DNA of 64,000 nt from Microdochium bolleyi (lineage: Eukaryota; Ascomycota; Sordariomycetes; Xylariales; Microdochiaceae), in the NCBI GenBank assembly GCA_001566295.1, contig KQ964247.1, positions 1,984,001 to 2,048,000 on the forward strand, in the 5' to 3' direction. The notes under the pieces were generated by a model that saw nothing but the letters and a program-made list of their open reading frames with translations, was not told where the DNA came from and made no database searches. Each line of letters begins with the position of its first letter. The first letter of the stretch is position 1. Shown piece by piece: positions 1 to 13,228 of this stretch. The position numbers were made by a program, and so were the translations under genes.

Positions 1-258
1 CGGGCAGTATATATTGACGAGCTCTTCCGACACGCATCGGGGACATCGTATCTGTTGGCAGACGTCGCAGTAGAGCAGGTACTCGAGCGGGAATAGGCTG
101 TAGCTGGACCCAGGGGACCGAGGGTCGAAGGTGTTGTCGTCGACGTCGTCGCTGGTTGTGCTAACATCGGCTGGAGCGTCCGCGGGGTCGTCATTCCCAT
201 TTCCTGTCGTATCGCGACAGGGGCACTGTATGTACGTGTACGGAGTGAAGGAGGCCAT
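1..258 (-). CDS. Dynactin subunit 4 (p62), N-terminal part, cut by the window edge
   Basis: The minus strand from an ATG at 256-258 stays open to base 1, giving 86 residues of a longer protein. The first residues (MASFTPYTYIQCPC) and the later block FDPRSP ... YSLFPLEYLLYC-x2-C-x4-CPRCV match the N-terminus of the fungal p62/Ro-2 dynactin subunit, whose cysteine pairs form a zinc-binding, RING-like module. In the family this subunit sits at the pointed end of the dynactin Arp1 filament and helps dynein-driven transport of nuclei and vesicles. The acidic linker rich in D, T and A between the first cysteines and FDPRSP varies among fungi. The rest of the gene lies left of the window. The family call rests on motif reading and I consider it secure. 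Confidence 0.92.
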   Translation of the reverse strand, partial: MASFTPYTYIQCPCRDTTGNGNDDPADAPADVSTTSDDVDDNTFDPRSPGSSYSLFPLEYLLYCDVCQQIRCPRCVSEELVNIYCP

Positions 259-3200
259 CGTAATGGCCTGCGCTACATGGCAGATGTCGATGGTACGATG
301 GCACGGAGGTTTCTGTCAAAGAACTCACACCATGCCAACGTGTTGGATCACAAGTGCATGTAAGATCGCGCTCCGGTGTATGCTTGTCGCGTCGAGCAGG
401 CCACTTGGACTGGTTGTGGTTGCACAATCGCTCAAAATCGCCGGAGTGCACGCTCCAGGGTCCACCGATTGTCCTCTGGCGGTCTTGCCAAGAAGTCGAC
501 ATTTGGACGTGTTGGTTACATAATCAGTGGACCTTCAGACCTTCCAAGCTTGTCGCTTGTTGCTTCCTGAGCTGTCCTCGGAGAATCCTTGGCCTCAATG
601 TTGAGTATGAAATTCCTCCTCCTCAGCACCACCCTTGCAAAGTTCTGTGGAAAACGCCATGAATGGCACGGTCGATGATCTGACGATGTGTTCCGCGAGC
701 ATCCCTCTCAGTCAAGCAATTTCATCTGGCAATTTCGACGGCACAGCCAGGGAGACTCACACGCTACGTCATGCACTGCGTCAAAGATCATTCTACCGAC
801 CGACGAGGAGGAACACTTGGCAGCCTCGGCACTGCCCCATCACACCTAATATTGCGTACTGGACCCTTTGATCTACGACTTGCAGTAAGTGCCAAACTGC
901 TCGACTAGTCTGGCAATGACAACAATGACGAAGATCCTTCTTCTCCGTGACGAGTGACGGTTCTCCACGCAGAGAGACCAGGATAAGGTTCTTAGCACTG
1001 TACTGTTGTCGATCCCCAAGCACGAGCACCCACGCCATTGTCTCCCATGCTCCCCAGCTTCTCGGCCTGCTCAGCTTCCGACACCGCTAAATTTTGATGC
1101 GACTCAACACTGGGCGCGTGCCAAGGACTAACCTAACATTGCTACGCTGTGCAGTATGTGGCACACGCTGATGTCATCCGACACGATCAGTACAGCGCCA
1201 CGGCAGCTCTGCCATCTGCTGAGCCCTGCTTTCTGCTCAGATAGCCAGCACCGCCAGCATACAAGGCGAGCAGGGTTCTCTGTTCATGGGCACTGTTGCT
1301 TGGCGCCAATGGCATTATGCTCGCCATTGGGGAGATATACTCGGTCGTGTACGGCGTCGATTCCGTATTGTCCAGTTCGGCATCCTCATCCGACTGGTTG
1401 GGCCTCGGAGTAGTTTGTGGCCTAGCCACGGTCCCTGAGGATGTCTCCAAACTCTAATGTTCCAGGTACGCAGACCGGGGGGTTCCAGCATCACAAGAAG
1501 ACCCGATGTGGGGAAACAGGTCTCGGATACTGCTGAAGCGGTTCTTTGTTCCTTTGTAGCCAAACTCTCGTCATTGTCGGCAGTCCTCTGACACCATGTC
1601 TGACGAACTATTCTGAGGAATCTCGTGTCGATCCGCGAGCCGGCCCAAGAACAAGACTGCGAGAGCAATGCCTGTACTGGGAAAGGCATCATGTCCCATT
1701 ACGATGATGCTCCTAGTCTTTTAGGCCTTCAGCTAACATGAGCGACCTCGATACTTCGAGCCTGCATAACCCCAGCGCCGTCTCGGGTTTCCAGATGTCT
1801 GGACCCTCACGCGCGGTCTTCTTGTCAAGAATCGGCCGTAACATGCGGGGTCTAAGCGCGGTCTCCCCAAGCCGTCTGCGGAAGCCGGGTCTGGCCACAC
1901 GCTTCAACGACGTCCGGGCTGGGCCTGGATGGACCGATCACGAAGGGGAGGCTGATGCATGTAGGACCTCGACAGAGGAGGGAACGTAGCAGGGACTGCA
2001 GGACTGTCGCGGCTTCGAAAGCCCCATCATTGCCGAGAAATTGACAACCGGGTCACACTACACAAGCTAGATGGACAATGGCACCCGAACCTCCGACTTG
2101 CCGGACTCTAATTACTAGCAGGTGTCCACAACGAGAGCTGGTCGCCTTCATGTCATGTCCAACATGAGTCCAGCACGGTGATCTGAGTTACACACTTGCA
2201 GATCCTCCCCAGGAGCAGCTCTTGGAAGTCAGACTCTGTCACACAATGGCAGACGCAAGGACTGTATACGGCTAGCAGCTCCATTCGTCGTCATTGCCAG
2301 ACCTGATCCGGGCTCTAAACACACTCGGCGCTGGAGCGGACCAGCCGGGTCATCAATGTAGTTCGCATCCGTGCTTGCGAAAGCTCCACATTTCCTGCCT
2401 CCGTCATCGACCCACGGAGTGATCTGCAACGAGCATCCGGAGTGATGGAGTGATGGCACTTGGGACGACACCAAGCGCACTCGAGATAACGGGGAATTTT
2501 GGGCAGCGAGCACGGAGAAGCTTGCCCGCAGCTCGCAACCTACCTCCCTCTGAATGGTGCCCTGGGCTGGTCGGTCTCGCGGTCCAGCCAAGAGAGACGC
2601 CGTAGCCAGCACAGCCCAACCTGCAGCCACAAACCAAGGGATGCGTCGCCCTCCAATCGCAGCCGTCTGCCTGCACGACCCTCGGGGACCCTTCACGCAC
2701 CTTTCGGCAGTGGCCCCAAGCAGATCGGATTCTCGACGCCAAGGGGCCGTCCCCCGGCAAGGCCCAGAGCCGTGGCTTGCATGGCGGGAGCTGGACACAG
2801 AGCGACCCACCAACGCCCTGAGAGTCTCCGTCCATCCCCCTCGCCCCCATCGCGCATCTCCGTGATCTCGACCGTCCCTCCTAGGTATGGGAGTCTCTGG
2901 GCTGAGACGAAAGCCCGGCACGCGCGCTTGGCCTGTGTGCATGCCGGTCTGCAACATGTATCCGTCGTCATCTCTCGTGACGACAGCACTCCTCGCCCGC
3001 CCACCTGGTCCTTGTCTAAGACAATCGCCGCTGGGCAGGGGACAGCAGAACTAGCAGGCTCTTGAATGAGCGCCTGTGTGCGGCGACTGTGGCATTGTGG
3101 CATTGTGGGAATGTGGGATAGTGTGCAGGGACGGGGACTCTCGCAATCTGGCTGGACGGGTCCATCCTCGACCCCTCTGCCAGGCGGTTCAGCTCGAGGT

Positions 3201-3666
3201 GCGCCACCACGACATCTCGGGCCCGTCATTTGGCACGCCTGGGGCGGCCCTGTCAAGCTGACGATCGCTAGCAGCACTAGTGAGCTGCTAGGCAGCGGGA
3301 CTAGAACGACTGGGCGAAACCATCGCCACGCCCATGCACATGCTTCACTGCCCGCGCAGTCCCTTACTCCGGACCCTTGAAGCTGCCACCGCCGCCATGT
3401 ATAATGCGAGGCGCTTCCCGTTGCGCGTGCGGGCGCGACGTCCATGTCTCGACTGGTGCTCTCCCCTTCTACTCGGCCCATGACCACACATGCTCAACTC
3501 ACCCATTTGGCTGAGACAACATCATGGTTGCTAGGTTCTGCAGCAACAACTTGCAGTAAAGTTCTGAGACCCCGAGTTTGTAGCTCAACCGGCTTGAAGC
3601 AACCCCTATCTCGACCTTTCCTCCAACGAACCGAGGCCCTGCTGTGCTTGGAGCACTCGGCACACA
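259..3666. other. Divergent intergenic region, no supported gene
   Basis: This 3.4-kb stretch separates two divergent genes and must contain both promoters. The part at 2230-3490 is more GC-rich and holds overlapping open frames on both strands (for example 2229-2957 minus and 2499-3065 plus). Their translations look like shadow coding: biased towards R, C, S and P, with no recognisable motif. I support no gene here. A non-coding transcript cannot be excluded. Confidence 0.6.
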
Positions 3667-6435
3667 ATGGGGGAATCGCGATTGTCACAACTTGCCATTC
3701 CACAGCGGACCTCTTCAACACCCGACAAGCAGTGTCACTCCGGCCGCGCCCTATACGATGGTGTTTCCGACAGAGCCCGAGGCTGGAAGAGCAGGCCAAG
3801 CGTGAGAGCGGCGAAGCCGCCGCCTAGTCCCCGTGACACAGTTTTCCGTTGGGATGGTGCGTCTCGTTCTCGTGAGCCTTGGGACAGTCTTCGCAAGGTA
3901 TGTGTGCATCATTTGCTACGCTCATCGACTCTGTCAGGGTGGCACTGACACAGTCTTGACCTGAAGGATACTGAGCTGTGGGTTCGTAGCGGCAACTGCC
4001 ATGTCCATCTTTACGGACGTGGCCAAAGCCGCCGAGGCCCGGCCTTCAAGCTTCCGTTTTCAGTACTTATCAAGGCCAACTGTCAGCCCCTAATCCGCCA
4101 CTTCATGAGCCATGATGGCAATCTCTCTGCGGATGGCACCTGTTACAGCACAAAACAAGCGCAAGATCAGGAGAGAGTCGATTTGTACGTTCCTGCTCCG
4201 CCGAGCTCGGACAAGGTGCAGGCTTTCAACTATCACCTGGCGACTCGCAACTTCTTTGCCTTCCTCTTCCGCCGGTCTGTGGTCGGGGCAAACCTAGGCG
4301 GTGCTCTCATCAATCTTTTTCACAGCATGCAGGATTTTCGGGATGCAGACGAGGACAATATGGAGGACATCACGAGCTACATGGATGAGGAGGGCTATCT
4401 CGAGTGTCAGAATCAGCCTGCTCATGCGCTCGCGATGCTTCGTTTTGCAGACACCTTCCGCAACAGAAGCATCTACATCGACGCGCTAGCCCATTGTGCT
4501 GGGATGAGCGAGACTCTCTACTTGACCCCTGAGTATCAGGTTAGTTATGGACCATCCCCTTCTGCGGCCTGGTAGAAGCTGTCTGCTAACACATTTCCGT
4601 CTCAGCTGCTGTCATCTGCCACTCGGAAGCTCATAAGGCGAGTGCGCACCGACACGGACAGGAAACTCGCTCGGGCACATGCCAGCTTGAGCAGTTTCCT
4701 CCAGGACGAGCTTTCAGAGGCGTACATCGGCCTCCCGTCTGGCGCCCGAGCCCATCTTGAACGATTCCGGACTCTCCTCCACGGCTTCTTCGCGGCCAAA
4801 TTTGGATACTATCCACCGACGAGCACGTTTTCTCGTCCAGCCGGGTTTGAGGCCGGCATTCTCCACGCCATGACGGTCGACTTCGATTCTTTGTACGAAT
4901 ACCTTGTCGACCAGTCCTTCGACATGTCGCGCAGTGGCTTCTTCACGGCGACTGGTGGCATCTGTGCTTTACAAAGTGTCATCTCATTTGATTCCCAGCA
5001 TAGTCTTCAGACGCGGACCAACCCGTTGCCCCTTCTGCCTCAAGGAGATCAAGGCCATGGGTCCAAGCGGACGACATGGTATCATCGATCCCTCAAGGGA
5101 GGCCGAGCTCCCACAAAGGCCGCCACATACATTGCTCTTCTGAACGCAACAAATCACTTGCAGGCCGACGTGCTAGACAACAACCTTGTCAAGGCTTATC
5201 GTCGCTTTGAAGAGGACTCCATTATGTCACCACTCAAGGCAGATGAACAGGAAAACCTGAGCCCACTCGATGGTCGCAAAGTCCGCTGGATTCTCATATA
5301 CGCCATGACCCAGATCTTGCACCAGTACCGTACACCACCCGAGGTGAAGTGCGAAGAGGTGCCAACCTATCATGTCTGCATCTCGACCATGGACCTCCCT
5401 CCTTGGGATACGGAGCGGCCGCTGGCATCATCGGCACAGGCTCGCGCGCCGACCCTCAGCACCCCTTCACTTACCACAGCCTCTGGTACCGATTCCGACT
5501 TCACAATATCGCCACTACCAGAATCTCCATACAGTGATCTGAAGCCCGATGTCGACTACTTCGCTATCCACCAACGCGACAGTATTCTGCTAAACGGAAC
5601 TTCAAAAGCGGCTGGGGCTTCACCATCCTCTGCCCCGGGCTCATCACGGCCACCGCTTCGCACCTCGACTCTTCGCCGCTCGTTCACCAGGCTCGCCGGT
5701 CGGACCACCGATCAAGAGGACAAGTCGCGTAACAAACGAGCGAGTCATCACGAGATTGTTGTCCTCGGCTACGGAAATGGGACGAACGAGGTCAGTTTCG
5801 ACGGACCTCAGACGAAGGCGAGGATCGAGTCAAGCCCAGGCACAAGCCACTATGATGACAGCAATAATTCCGATGACAACAAATCCAATGCTTCGAGTGA
5901 GGACACCGTAGCTTCGTCGCTGAGCGGTGGCCCTCGGACCCCCGTAGACGACGAGGACTGGCAAGCCATCAAGGCGCCATCTGCGATGTGCCAGCGGTCG
6001 GCATCCTTGCCGTACGGCTCTGTGGCGAAGACCTCACCCGCTACAGGGTCCGGCGCCCGAGCAGTGCCACCACTGCCGGCCATGAAGTTTGAGCGGCGTA
6101 GCCATAGCGTTCGCCACCACATGCCAGCGCCCCTCAACATTCGCAAGTCGCAGCTTGACAGTGGTCTGACGCTGCACATGCCGTCGCCTACCAGCCCGAC
6201 CTCCTGGGGAGCCGTGCAACGCCGCATGGAGCAGCAAGCAACCACCGCGGCAGACTACAGCGACTGCGTCGTGCCCCTGGACGTGTACGACGAGCAGATC
6301 AGCAGCGAGTGGGAACACTACAAGAACCTCGGCGGACTGACAGAGTGCAAGCCAATGTCAGTGCCTGCGCCGCCCAAGGCTGTCCGCAGGACGTCGAGCT
6401 TCACCTGGCGACCACGCTCGAGCGCCGCGCCGTAG
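3667..6435 (+). CDS. DUF8004-type fungal protein
   Basis: Three exons: 3667-3897, 3967-4539 and 4606-6435, encoding 877 residues. Intron 1 has a GTATGT donor, a CACTGAC-like branch site and an AAG acceptor. Intron 2 has GTTAGT, GCTAAC and CAG. The start is the first in-frame ATG, in a CACAATGG context. The block DTELWVRSGNCHVHLY, then LYVPAP, YHLATRNFFAF, a helical region ending LALAHCAGM-like (here ALAHCAGM), and later RFRTLLHGFFAAKFGYYPP match the conserved domain of a large filamentous-fungal family of unknown function (DUF8004), in residues about 80-460. The C-terminal 300 residues are Ser/Pro/Thr-rich and probably disordered. There is no signal peptide or membrane span. The biochemical role is unknown. 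Confidence 0.9.
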
Positions 6436-7770
6436 ATGCCGCCCGCTCATGTACTATGTCTCACTCGATTGTCGCCTCGCGGTACAATCACGCTCGCTAT
6501 CATTATCCCTGATTTCACACCAGTCAAGCACCGTACTCTTTTTTTGCCAATAGTCTTGTTCTTACTGCACCTCGTCAGACCTCGTCTGCCATGGCCATGG
6601 GCGCCACCTCACACATTCCTTTCCTAGATCACTTGGTCCAACCATATACCCACTCTTTCGTTTTGTACCCAAAAGATACCCAACCGGCGCGACTATCAGG
6701 ACGGCACCAAGAATCGTTTCAGCACTATGATGATGTAACGGGGTGTCTTGGATATTTCTTTCCCGTGCACCTGGCCACTTTCATTTGTCATGACTCAACC
6801 TATTGGCTTCCGAGCACGCGCTTCGAGTCTCTGAGGTTGATCCCCTCCTCTCAGGGAACCTCACTTGCCTTTTTTTTTTTCTTCTCTCCTGCAATTTGAT
6901 CATCTGCTTAATATGCACCTCTATCCACATGTATGTAACCTAGGGTAGTCATACAAACAAGACGAACCGCGTCCCTATCGCTTGTTACAGTCTTACAATC
7001 TATCAAATACACCATCGTTCACCGTTGAAACGGGTATTCCAAAGTCCACCCCCCGTCCCCCCCCTGATTGAACTATAAAAGAATGCGAAATTCTCCGCTG
7101 GGGAAAACGTGACGCCTCGCTGGACGCGCTAGAGCACGTTAAACGACACGCGCGACTGGCAAAACCTTAGCTACCTGCACCTTAGTATACGGAGGAGACG
7201 TGACGCGCGCGATCGATCCGGTGAGAAGATCTACCGCACATGCAAAAGCTTAATTGATCCGCAACGGACTTGTCGGCGCTGGTTGGTATCTGAACATGTC
7301 TAATCCTCCCTAACTATCCCCCGCCCGCACCCTCCGCAAGCATCTGATAGCGATGGCCTCGGAGGAAAAAGCATGGGAGAGCTTTGGGTTCCTGAAATGG
7401 GAGTTGGTCTCTTTCCCATTCGGGGTACATCACATGCTTCCTCCCCACCCACCTCTTAGCTGCATTCATTATGATTGGGAATATCTTCGACTAGGTAATG
7501 TACAGTAATCTAGGGGCATGTACAACTGCTCGCGACCTCGATCCTCCGCACCATGCCGCCGAGGCTGGGGCGGGATGCTGATGCTGTTCTACCCCTTGGG
7601 CGTATATAATTTCTCTCGCCATGCACGCGATCGACGGGAGGTCAATCAATATCTCCAATTCTCCCCTCTCTCTGGCTTTGGGACCTCGGCCTGCATGGGG
7701 CCGAGAGGCACGGGTTGCTTTCTCGTGCCTGAACGCTACACGCGTGTGTGTGGTGCTAAGAAACCTTGCT
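6436..7770. other. Convergent intergenic region
   Basis: This region lies between the stop codons of two convergent genes. It holds pyrimidine-rich 3' flanking sequence, including a run of T residues near 6870-6880, and no coding signal I can support. The short open frames lack motifs. Confidence 0.6.
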
Positions 7771-8720
7771 TTACTCCGACTTGATGTCTCCAGTTGAAGC
7801 CATCGTCAAGCCGTCCACGATCTCTTGGCCGAGGACGTAGATGAGGTACGTGGGGCCGACGAGCCAGGCGCCGCTGTTTATTTTCAACGATGGTCAGCCA
7901 CGGGCATTGTACTTTAGGTATCTGGACATTCCCGTGGTTTTCGGCTGGGCCGGCAAACCCACTGCATCACAACTAGACACCCGAACGAACTGGGATGCAC
8001 GACTGAAGGCGATGCGACTTACTTGGGGATGATCCAGAGAAAGACGAGCTCGCGAAGCGAGTTGTGGCCGATGTTGTCGTAGCCGCTGAAGTACTCGCAG
8101 AGCCCTGCAGTGTTACACGAGTCAGAATGGGCACCTCGATGCTCTCTTTTTCTTCTGCTCGATGTACTTTATCATGCGGGGAGGGTCATGATAGACTTAC
8201 AGTAAAGCACGGTCTTGCTCAGCGTCATGACAAAGGCGCTGAAGGCGATCAGGACCGCCGTGGCGCCCGAGCGGCCAACGAGGACGGTGCTGTCGGCATC
8301 GCCTCCCCTGCTGGCAGCGTACGAGGTCGCGCCAACCGAGGCCGCGGGGACGCCGCTGGTGTAGAGGAAGTAGACGTAGACGAGGTACATGGCGGTCTCG
8401 ATGGCGTTGAGGAAGCCCTGGGCGCCGGTGAAGCCGAGCTTGGCGTCAAAGGCCTTCCAGCCGTAGACGTGGTCGATCTCGCCGTAGAGCTTGTAGGGGA
8501 CGTACATGGGCCAGTGCCAGGCACCGCCCTCCATGGTGAGCGGCCGGCCGAGGACGTAGACGGTGTCCCAGACGACGAGGGGCAGCGAGACGGCGAACCA
8601 GAAGAGCAGCATGCGCGAGGGCTTGTGCACCCACGCCTTGGGGCTGCCGGTGCCGGTGCCGGTGCCGCCGTTGGTGGCGGCCACGGCGGCCGCCTTGTTG
8701 CCTGACCTCGTGGTGACCAT
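7771..8720 (-). CDS. Orphan multi-pass membrane protein, EXPERA-like topology
   Basis: Three exons on the minus strand: 8720-8201, 8104-8023 and 7873-7771, encoding 234 residues. Donors are GTAAGT at both introns; acceptors are CTGCAG and AAACAG; all phases join cleanly. After a Gly/Thr-rich basic N-terminus come about four or five hydrophobic segments. Between them sits the aromatic, charged stretch GGAWHWPMYVPYKLYGEIDH, and near the C-terminus LRELVFLWIIPNGAWLVGP. The order of spans with polar aromatic residues recalls the emopamil-binding/EXPERA fold of sterol isomerases and TM6SF proteins, but that is inference. I recognise the sequence only as a conserved uncharacterised fungal membrane protein. 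The C-terminus is short and acidic. Substrate and organelle are unknown. Confidence 0.82.
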
Positions 8721-9981
8721 TGCTGTTGTGCGTCTGCTGGTGCAATGTGTGTGAGAATCTTGTGGTGAAAACGCTGGTGATTATTTTGGCAGACGCGACG
8801 CGACAGCAGGTTAGGCTGAGCAAGAGGCGCGAAGGAGGACTAAAAGGAGGGGAAGTTGGAGGGCCGGCGAAGGACGGTGGTCTCGGGTGGTATTTGCCAG
8901 GATCTCCAAATTAGACGATGCGATCGTGTGCCACTATTCGTTGACAGACAGCCAAGGGGGTATGGGTCAGAAGTGGCCAGACAGAACAGCCACTCTGACG
9001 TGAAAGGGAGTGCTACAAGCACGTTGGGCTCGGGACTTGCTGAGATGCGATCACGAGGCGCATGACGTCTGCATCAGGGCGGTGCAGTGCACTCTCGAAC
9101 GACGGCCAAACTGAGGCGACTGGTGAAGAGGTCCGAGATGTCCGGAACGGCAGGCTTCCGGGCTACGCCAGGGCGCTGCGAGCCGTCATTCGCCCATGCC
9201 AGCTTCAGGGGCCACAGCCAATGACGGGAGGCGCGGGGTACTGTCCCTGGACCCCAAACATGAACCCTGAAGGCTTGATCGAGTTTGACATGGAGTCCTG
9301 TGTGGTTCCCCAAGCGTGAAGATGACTAGAGTTGTTGGTCTCACGTTGCATGGAGCAGAGAACGAGATATGGAGACTCCTTGCACCGCACAGTCTGGCTC
9401 ACGGCGTGCAGCCCGTCATGGATGACTTCGAGGGGACAGTCGCGGCCTGTGGTGCATTGTGCGCTGGCGCCCGGCAGCTTGACAGTTTAGTCGTGACTTC
9501 CCAATGTAGAAAGCGAGATTGCGCACCTCGGGTTCGGCAATGTCTCAAGTCAGCACCAGGCTGAGGACCACCGAGCCTCGAGAGACCGACCTCGATTCAG
9601 TCCACGTAGGGACGCGCTTTCCCAACATTGAAGTCAGAGCTAGGCCATCACCGGCAAAACAAGCATGTAGCATGTGCAGACACAGCAGGATCGCACCTGC
9701 CGCTCGGCACGCATTTCAGACCGAGGGCCTCGGGATCAAAATGAACGCGCCTTCAGTCACATTGTCTGGTGTCTTCTCATCACAAATACGCCGCTCGTAG
9801 TTCCGGTGCCCATCGACGGGCCACTTCATGCAGCTCGTGTCTTGCAGTGTCAGTCATCTATTTCGTCTTATCCAAGATTATTCTCTTGATGCCGGCTCGT
9901 CGCGGGCAAACATCTCCGAAGCAGCTCTTGGGTCGGCCGTAGCACGACGCTTCTTTTCCTCGTCCTGCTCAACGAATCCCC
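8721..9981. other. Intergenic region upstream of the orphan membrane gene
   Basis: This 1.26-kb stretch lies between the start of the minus-strand membrane gene and the stop of the next minus-strand gene. It should hold the membrane gene's promoter and the neighbour's 3' flank. I see no coding sequence or RNA gene in it. Confidence 0.55.
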
Positions 9982-10755
9982 TCAAGCCTTGACTCTCGCC
10001 AGGGCACTCTGCGTCAAGATCTTGACATACCACTGGTGCAGTGTGACGATCTTGGGCGGTACGGAGTGCTTGGCGTCGCTGGCCTGCCTCGGCGCACCGC
10101 TGCTGAAGAGCGCCGACTTGAAGGTGAACTCGGCCTCCTGCGCGGCGCGGTCGATGCGTGCTCCAAGCACAATGAGGCCGTCCGACTTCCTGAGGCCCGG
10201 CTCCAGCGGCGAGCCGCCGCACCGGATCCAGATCTCGGTGGGTCGCTTGTCAACGACCTCGAAGTGGTTCACGATGCGCAGGCCACGGTCGAAATTGGCC
10301 GTGCCGAGGTCCTTGATGTCCCACAGGTTGTCGTCCGTATTGGCGGGGCGGTCATACTTGTACTGGTACTTGCTCTGAGGCCAGAATCCTGCCGCCAGAG
10401 GTCAGGTCAGCAGTGCGTCCGTCATCCCCGAACGGGCAGATAGATGTTTTCATCGCGACTCACCCCACCGACTCCAGATGCCGCGGCAGAACTCGAGGGT
10501 GAGAGCCTCCTCGTTGTCGCGAAGCTCGGGCTTGATCTTGCTCAGGGGCACCCGCTTGGTCACGACGTCTGTCAGGGCAGGGTTTCCCCTCGGGTTGTAG
10601 CGCGCGTACGTCTTGTCCCAGAGCATGGGATCGTTCCGGGTGAGGTCGGTGATTCTGCTGCTCGACAGGATGTAGGCCATGGTCGCTCCGACGCCGGCCG
10701 CGGACCCCACGCCCGTCCACAGGCCAGTCATCAGTGCCGTCCGGAGCACACCCAT
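9982..10755 (-). CDS. Conserved fungal protein with N-terminal membrane anchor, function unknown
   Basis: Two exons: 10755-10464 and 10388-9982, encoding 232 residues. The donor is GTGAGT and the acceptor GGCAG; the joined codon gives W-G-F-W. Residues about 7-30 form a Gly/Ala-rich hydrophobic segment after a short basic start (MGVLRTALMTG), which could be a membrane anchor or mitochondrial insertion signal. The rest is a soluble mixed alpha/beta domain with the landmarks LWDIKDLGTANFDRG, HFEVVDKRPTEIWIRCG and SDGLIVLGARID. Proteins of this length and pattern are common, unnamed single genes in filamentous ascomycetes. The second half could be a lipid-binding-like beta sheet, but no catalytic motif is visible. 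The gene model is firm and the role is not known. Confidence 0.84.
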
Positions 10756-13228
10756 CTTGTCTCACTGAGGGGTGGCAACTGTTCGCGATCCAGGATATTC
10801 AGAAAAGGAAAGGGTGCGATTGCGCGTTGCTAATCTGGTTGGGGATTGACAGAGGTTGGTCGCCCGGCGCAAGTCGAAGGGCGCCAGAAGATGGTCAGTA
10901 CGACTTATCGCGCCTCGGGGTCAGATGGGGGGCCCAGAAGCTGGAACCCGGTCGGCGCAACGGGGGTCTGCTCTCCCGACCCGAGCATACAGATAATTCA
11001 CAGATCTGCCCACGCGCGCTCACAAGCACTGATAACGCGATAACACGCTCAATCGTCTCGGGATCGTGACAACCAGTTCTCGTGGCTGTCTCTGAGCTAA
11101 TCATATGCTGACATTGCAGATGTGATGTTGCCAAGGCAGAATACACCTCACGGCGAGCATCTCTGCCAACTCCACTGCACCATCACAAGCAGACAAATGG
11201 GACAAAGTGGCGCCTAAAATAAATATGCGAACACCCACCACGGGCCGTGGCACACGCCCAGAAACGACTGGGCGAGCGTGGAAGTCTTGCAGCCACGGCC
11301 GCAAACGCAGGATGAAATGGGCATCTAGAGCTCGCCCCGGGTTTTGAAGCCGGGTTGGTCTAGCACGCAAATATGACCGACAGCAAGTGAGCGAATCGAA
11401 ATCGGTTGATTAATCGTGCATAGGTAAAAAGTGTAAAGAAGAAAGGAGAAGAGAAGACCAAGAAAGCTCGCGATGCCCGCCCCGGTAATACATGTAATTT
11501 TTCCAGCCCGCGCCGGCTGATTGTCCGATAAGCCTGGTGGCCTCAGCAGCACAGGTCACGTGTGGGTGGGAACGATCCACTCCCATTCTGCCATGCTAAA
11601 ATCTTCCTTCATTGATCGATTGCAGCTTCCGGCCCTCTCTCCTTCACAAACAGCATCAACGCCGAACCCAGTCTTTCGCGCTGCGTACATGGCTTCGGAT
11701 GCATTTCATGGATGAGCAGCAGAGAATGGCGTTCTATGGCAGCTCGGCAACACAAGATGCAGCTTGCCAAAGCTGGTGAAGCTCGAGATGGATCGCGACG
11801 CGCTCTGGATTTTCTACGGCACGTCGAGCGTTCAGAGATTCGCATCCATCTCGGTCCTCAGGTTCAAGTACACATTCGTCCACTCTCTTGCGCGGTAGCT
11901 GCCTGCTCAGAGAGATCAGAGTCGACGCTCCCCTCACGCTTCCTTCCTGAACCCTTCCAACCCCCCTCCCCCCTTTACATTCACACACACATACACAACG
12001 AACCCACGATATGCCTACCATCAGCGATCTTCACTGCGCGGGTGGTCAACTTCATTATATATCGTTCATGTGGGAGAAGAAACCAACGGTCTAGACAACC
12101 AGTCCAATCCACCCTGCTGCCGTAGATTGCTTAGTGCGGCTGCGGGACTAACACGGACGCACATCTCGATGCATTTCCCATTCCTCATCTGATCTGTTTC
12201 CCTCATTCGCTCTTTGCTTTGCCACGTGCCTGTCCTGCTTTGCGTGGTGGCTGCAGCTTCTGTGAGCAAGTCTGGCTTTGGGCTGTTTTCTTGACTTCCC
12301 TGGGTAAACTTTCCCCGGGTGATAGAACCTGTCAGTGTGCACCGTGTAACATACGGTACGATCGAATGAAAGATCGTGGGCTGTCGTTGCTGAAGAGCAA
12401 ATACCACCTGGATTCACCTGCAACGACTTTCAGCCAGAGCGACCTTGTCGCGTTGCGCATCTTCGCTGTCAGTGTGCAGCCGTGCAAGACCAAACGTTCC
12501 TCCCAAGTCTTCGCAGGGATCGGGCTTGACATGAGCCTCGTTTCGCGCCGAAGTCGATGATGACCTTTGCGTGCACCGCGCACCGGGATCAGGCTCAGCG
12601 ATAAGTTTTTTTGTCCTGATGACGGATTAGCACCGCTCCGTCGAGGCAACAGGGAAAAACACGTGTGTGCACCTCGCGCCTTGTCAAGATGAAATACGGC
12701 GGGCATGACTTTCCCGCAACTCGACGACCCCGGCGAAGAGCGTGCACCATTCTGGTCGATCAGTCGGTCGGGGGGGTGGGCTCGTGTGTAAGGCATCGAA
12801 TGCACTGCATTCTTGAGGCCGCCGCGGCGGCTTAGACCGCGATAATGAATCCTAGCACAGCAAGCGGACAGTCCGCGAGGACAAGGGTTTTGTATCAAAA
12901 CGCAATGTTGTTGCTCCGCACTGTCAATGCACTTTGGCTGTGGGTGTTCACGTGCAGATGTCATCATGCTCTACTTTAATGGGGATATTTGAAAGGGACG
13001 TGATGCGTAAGCCGAGCCGAATGTAGATAGATATAAGGAAATGAAGAAGAAATAAAACCCAAAATGCCACCTTGAAGTCGATATCTGATGCACCCTTGGT
13101 TTGCCCTCTTACGCCCAACATGAAACCGTCCGTCTATCCCAAGAATAAATGAATGCCCCAATGCAAAGAGACGAGCATAAGAAGACCATGAAAATTGTGC
13201 AAGTTGTCTAACTTCATGGCTAACCTGC
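10756..13228. other. Intergenic region, no supported gene
   Basis: This 2.5-kb stretch lies upstream of one minus-strand gene and downstream of another. It contains CA-rich and CT-rich pieces near 11950-12000 and scattered open frames on both strands (for example 12332-12967 minus) whose translations have no conserved motif. I see nothing else. Confidence 0.55.

Noticed and set aside
2229..3487. Long overlapping open frames on both strands (up to 264 codons)
   Set aside because: They arise from GC-rich sequence without stops. Translations are R/C/S/P-rich, lack domains, and both strands are equally open, which suggests chance.
12332..12967. 211-codon open frame on the minus strand
   Set aside because: No motif, no codon bias like the neighbours, and no supporting splice or start signals.
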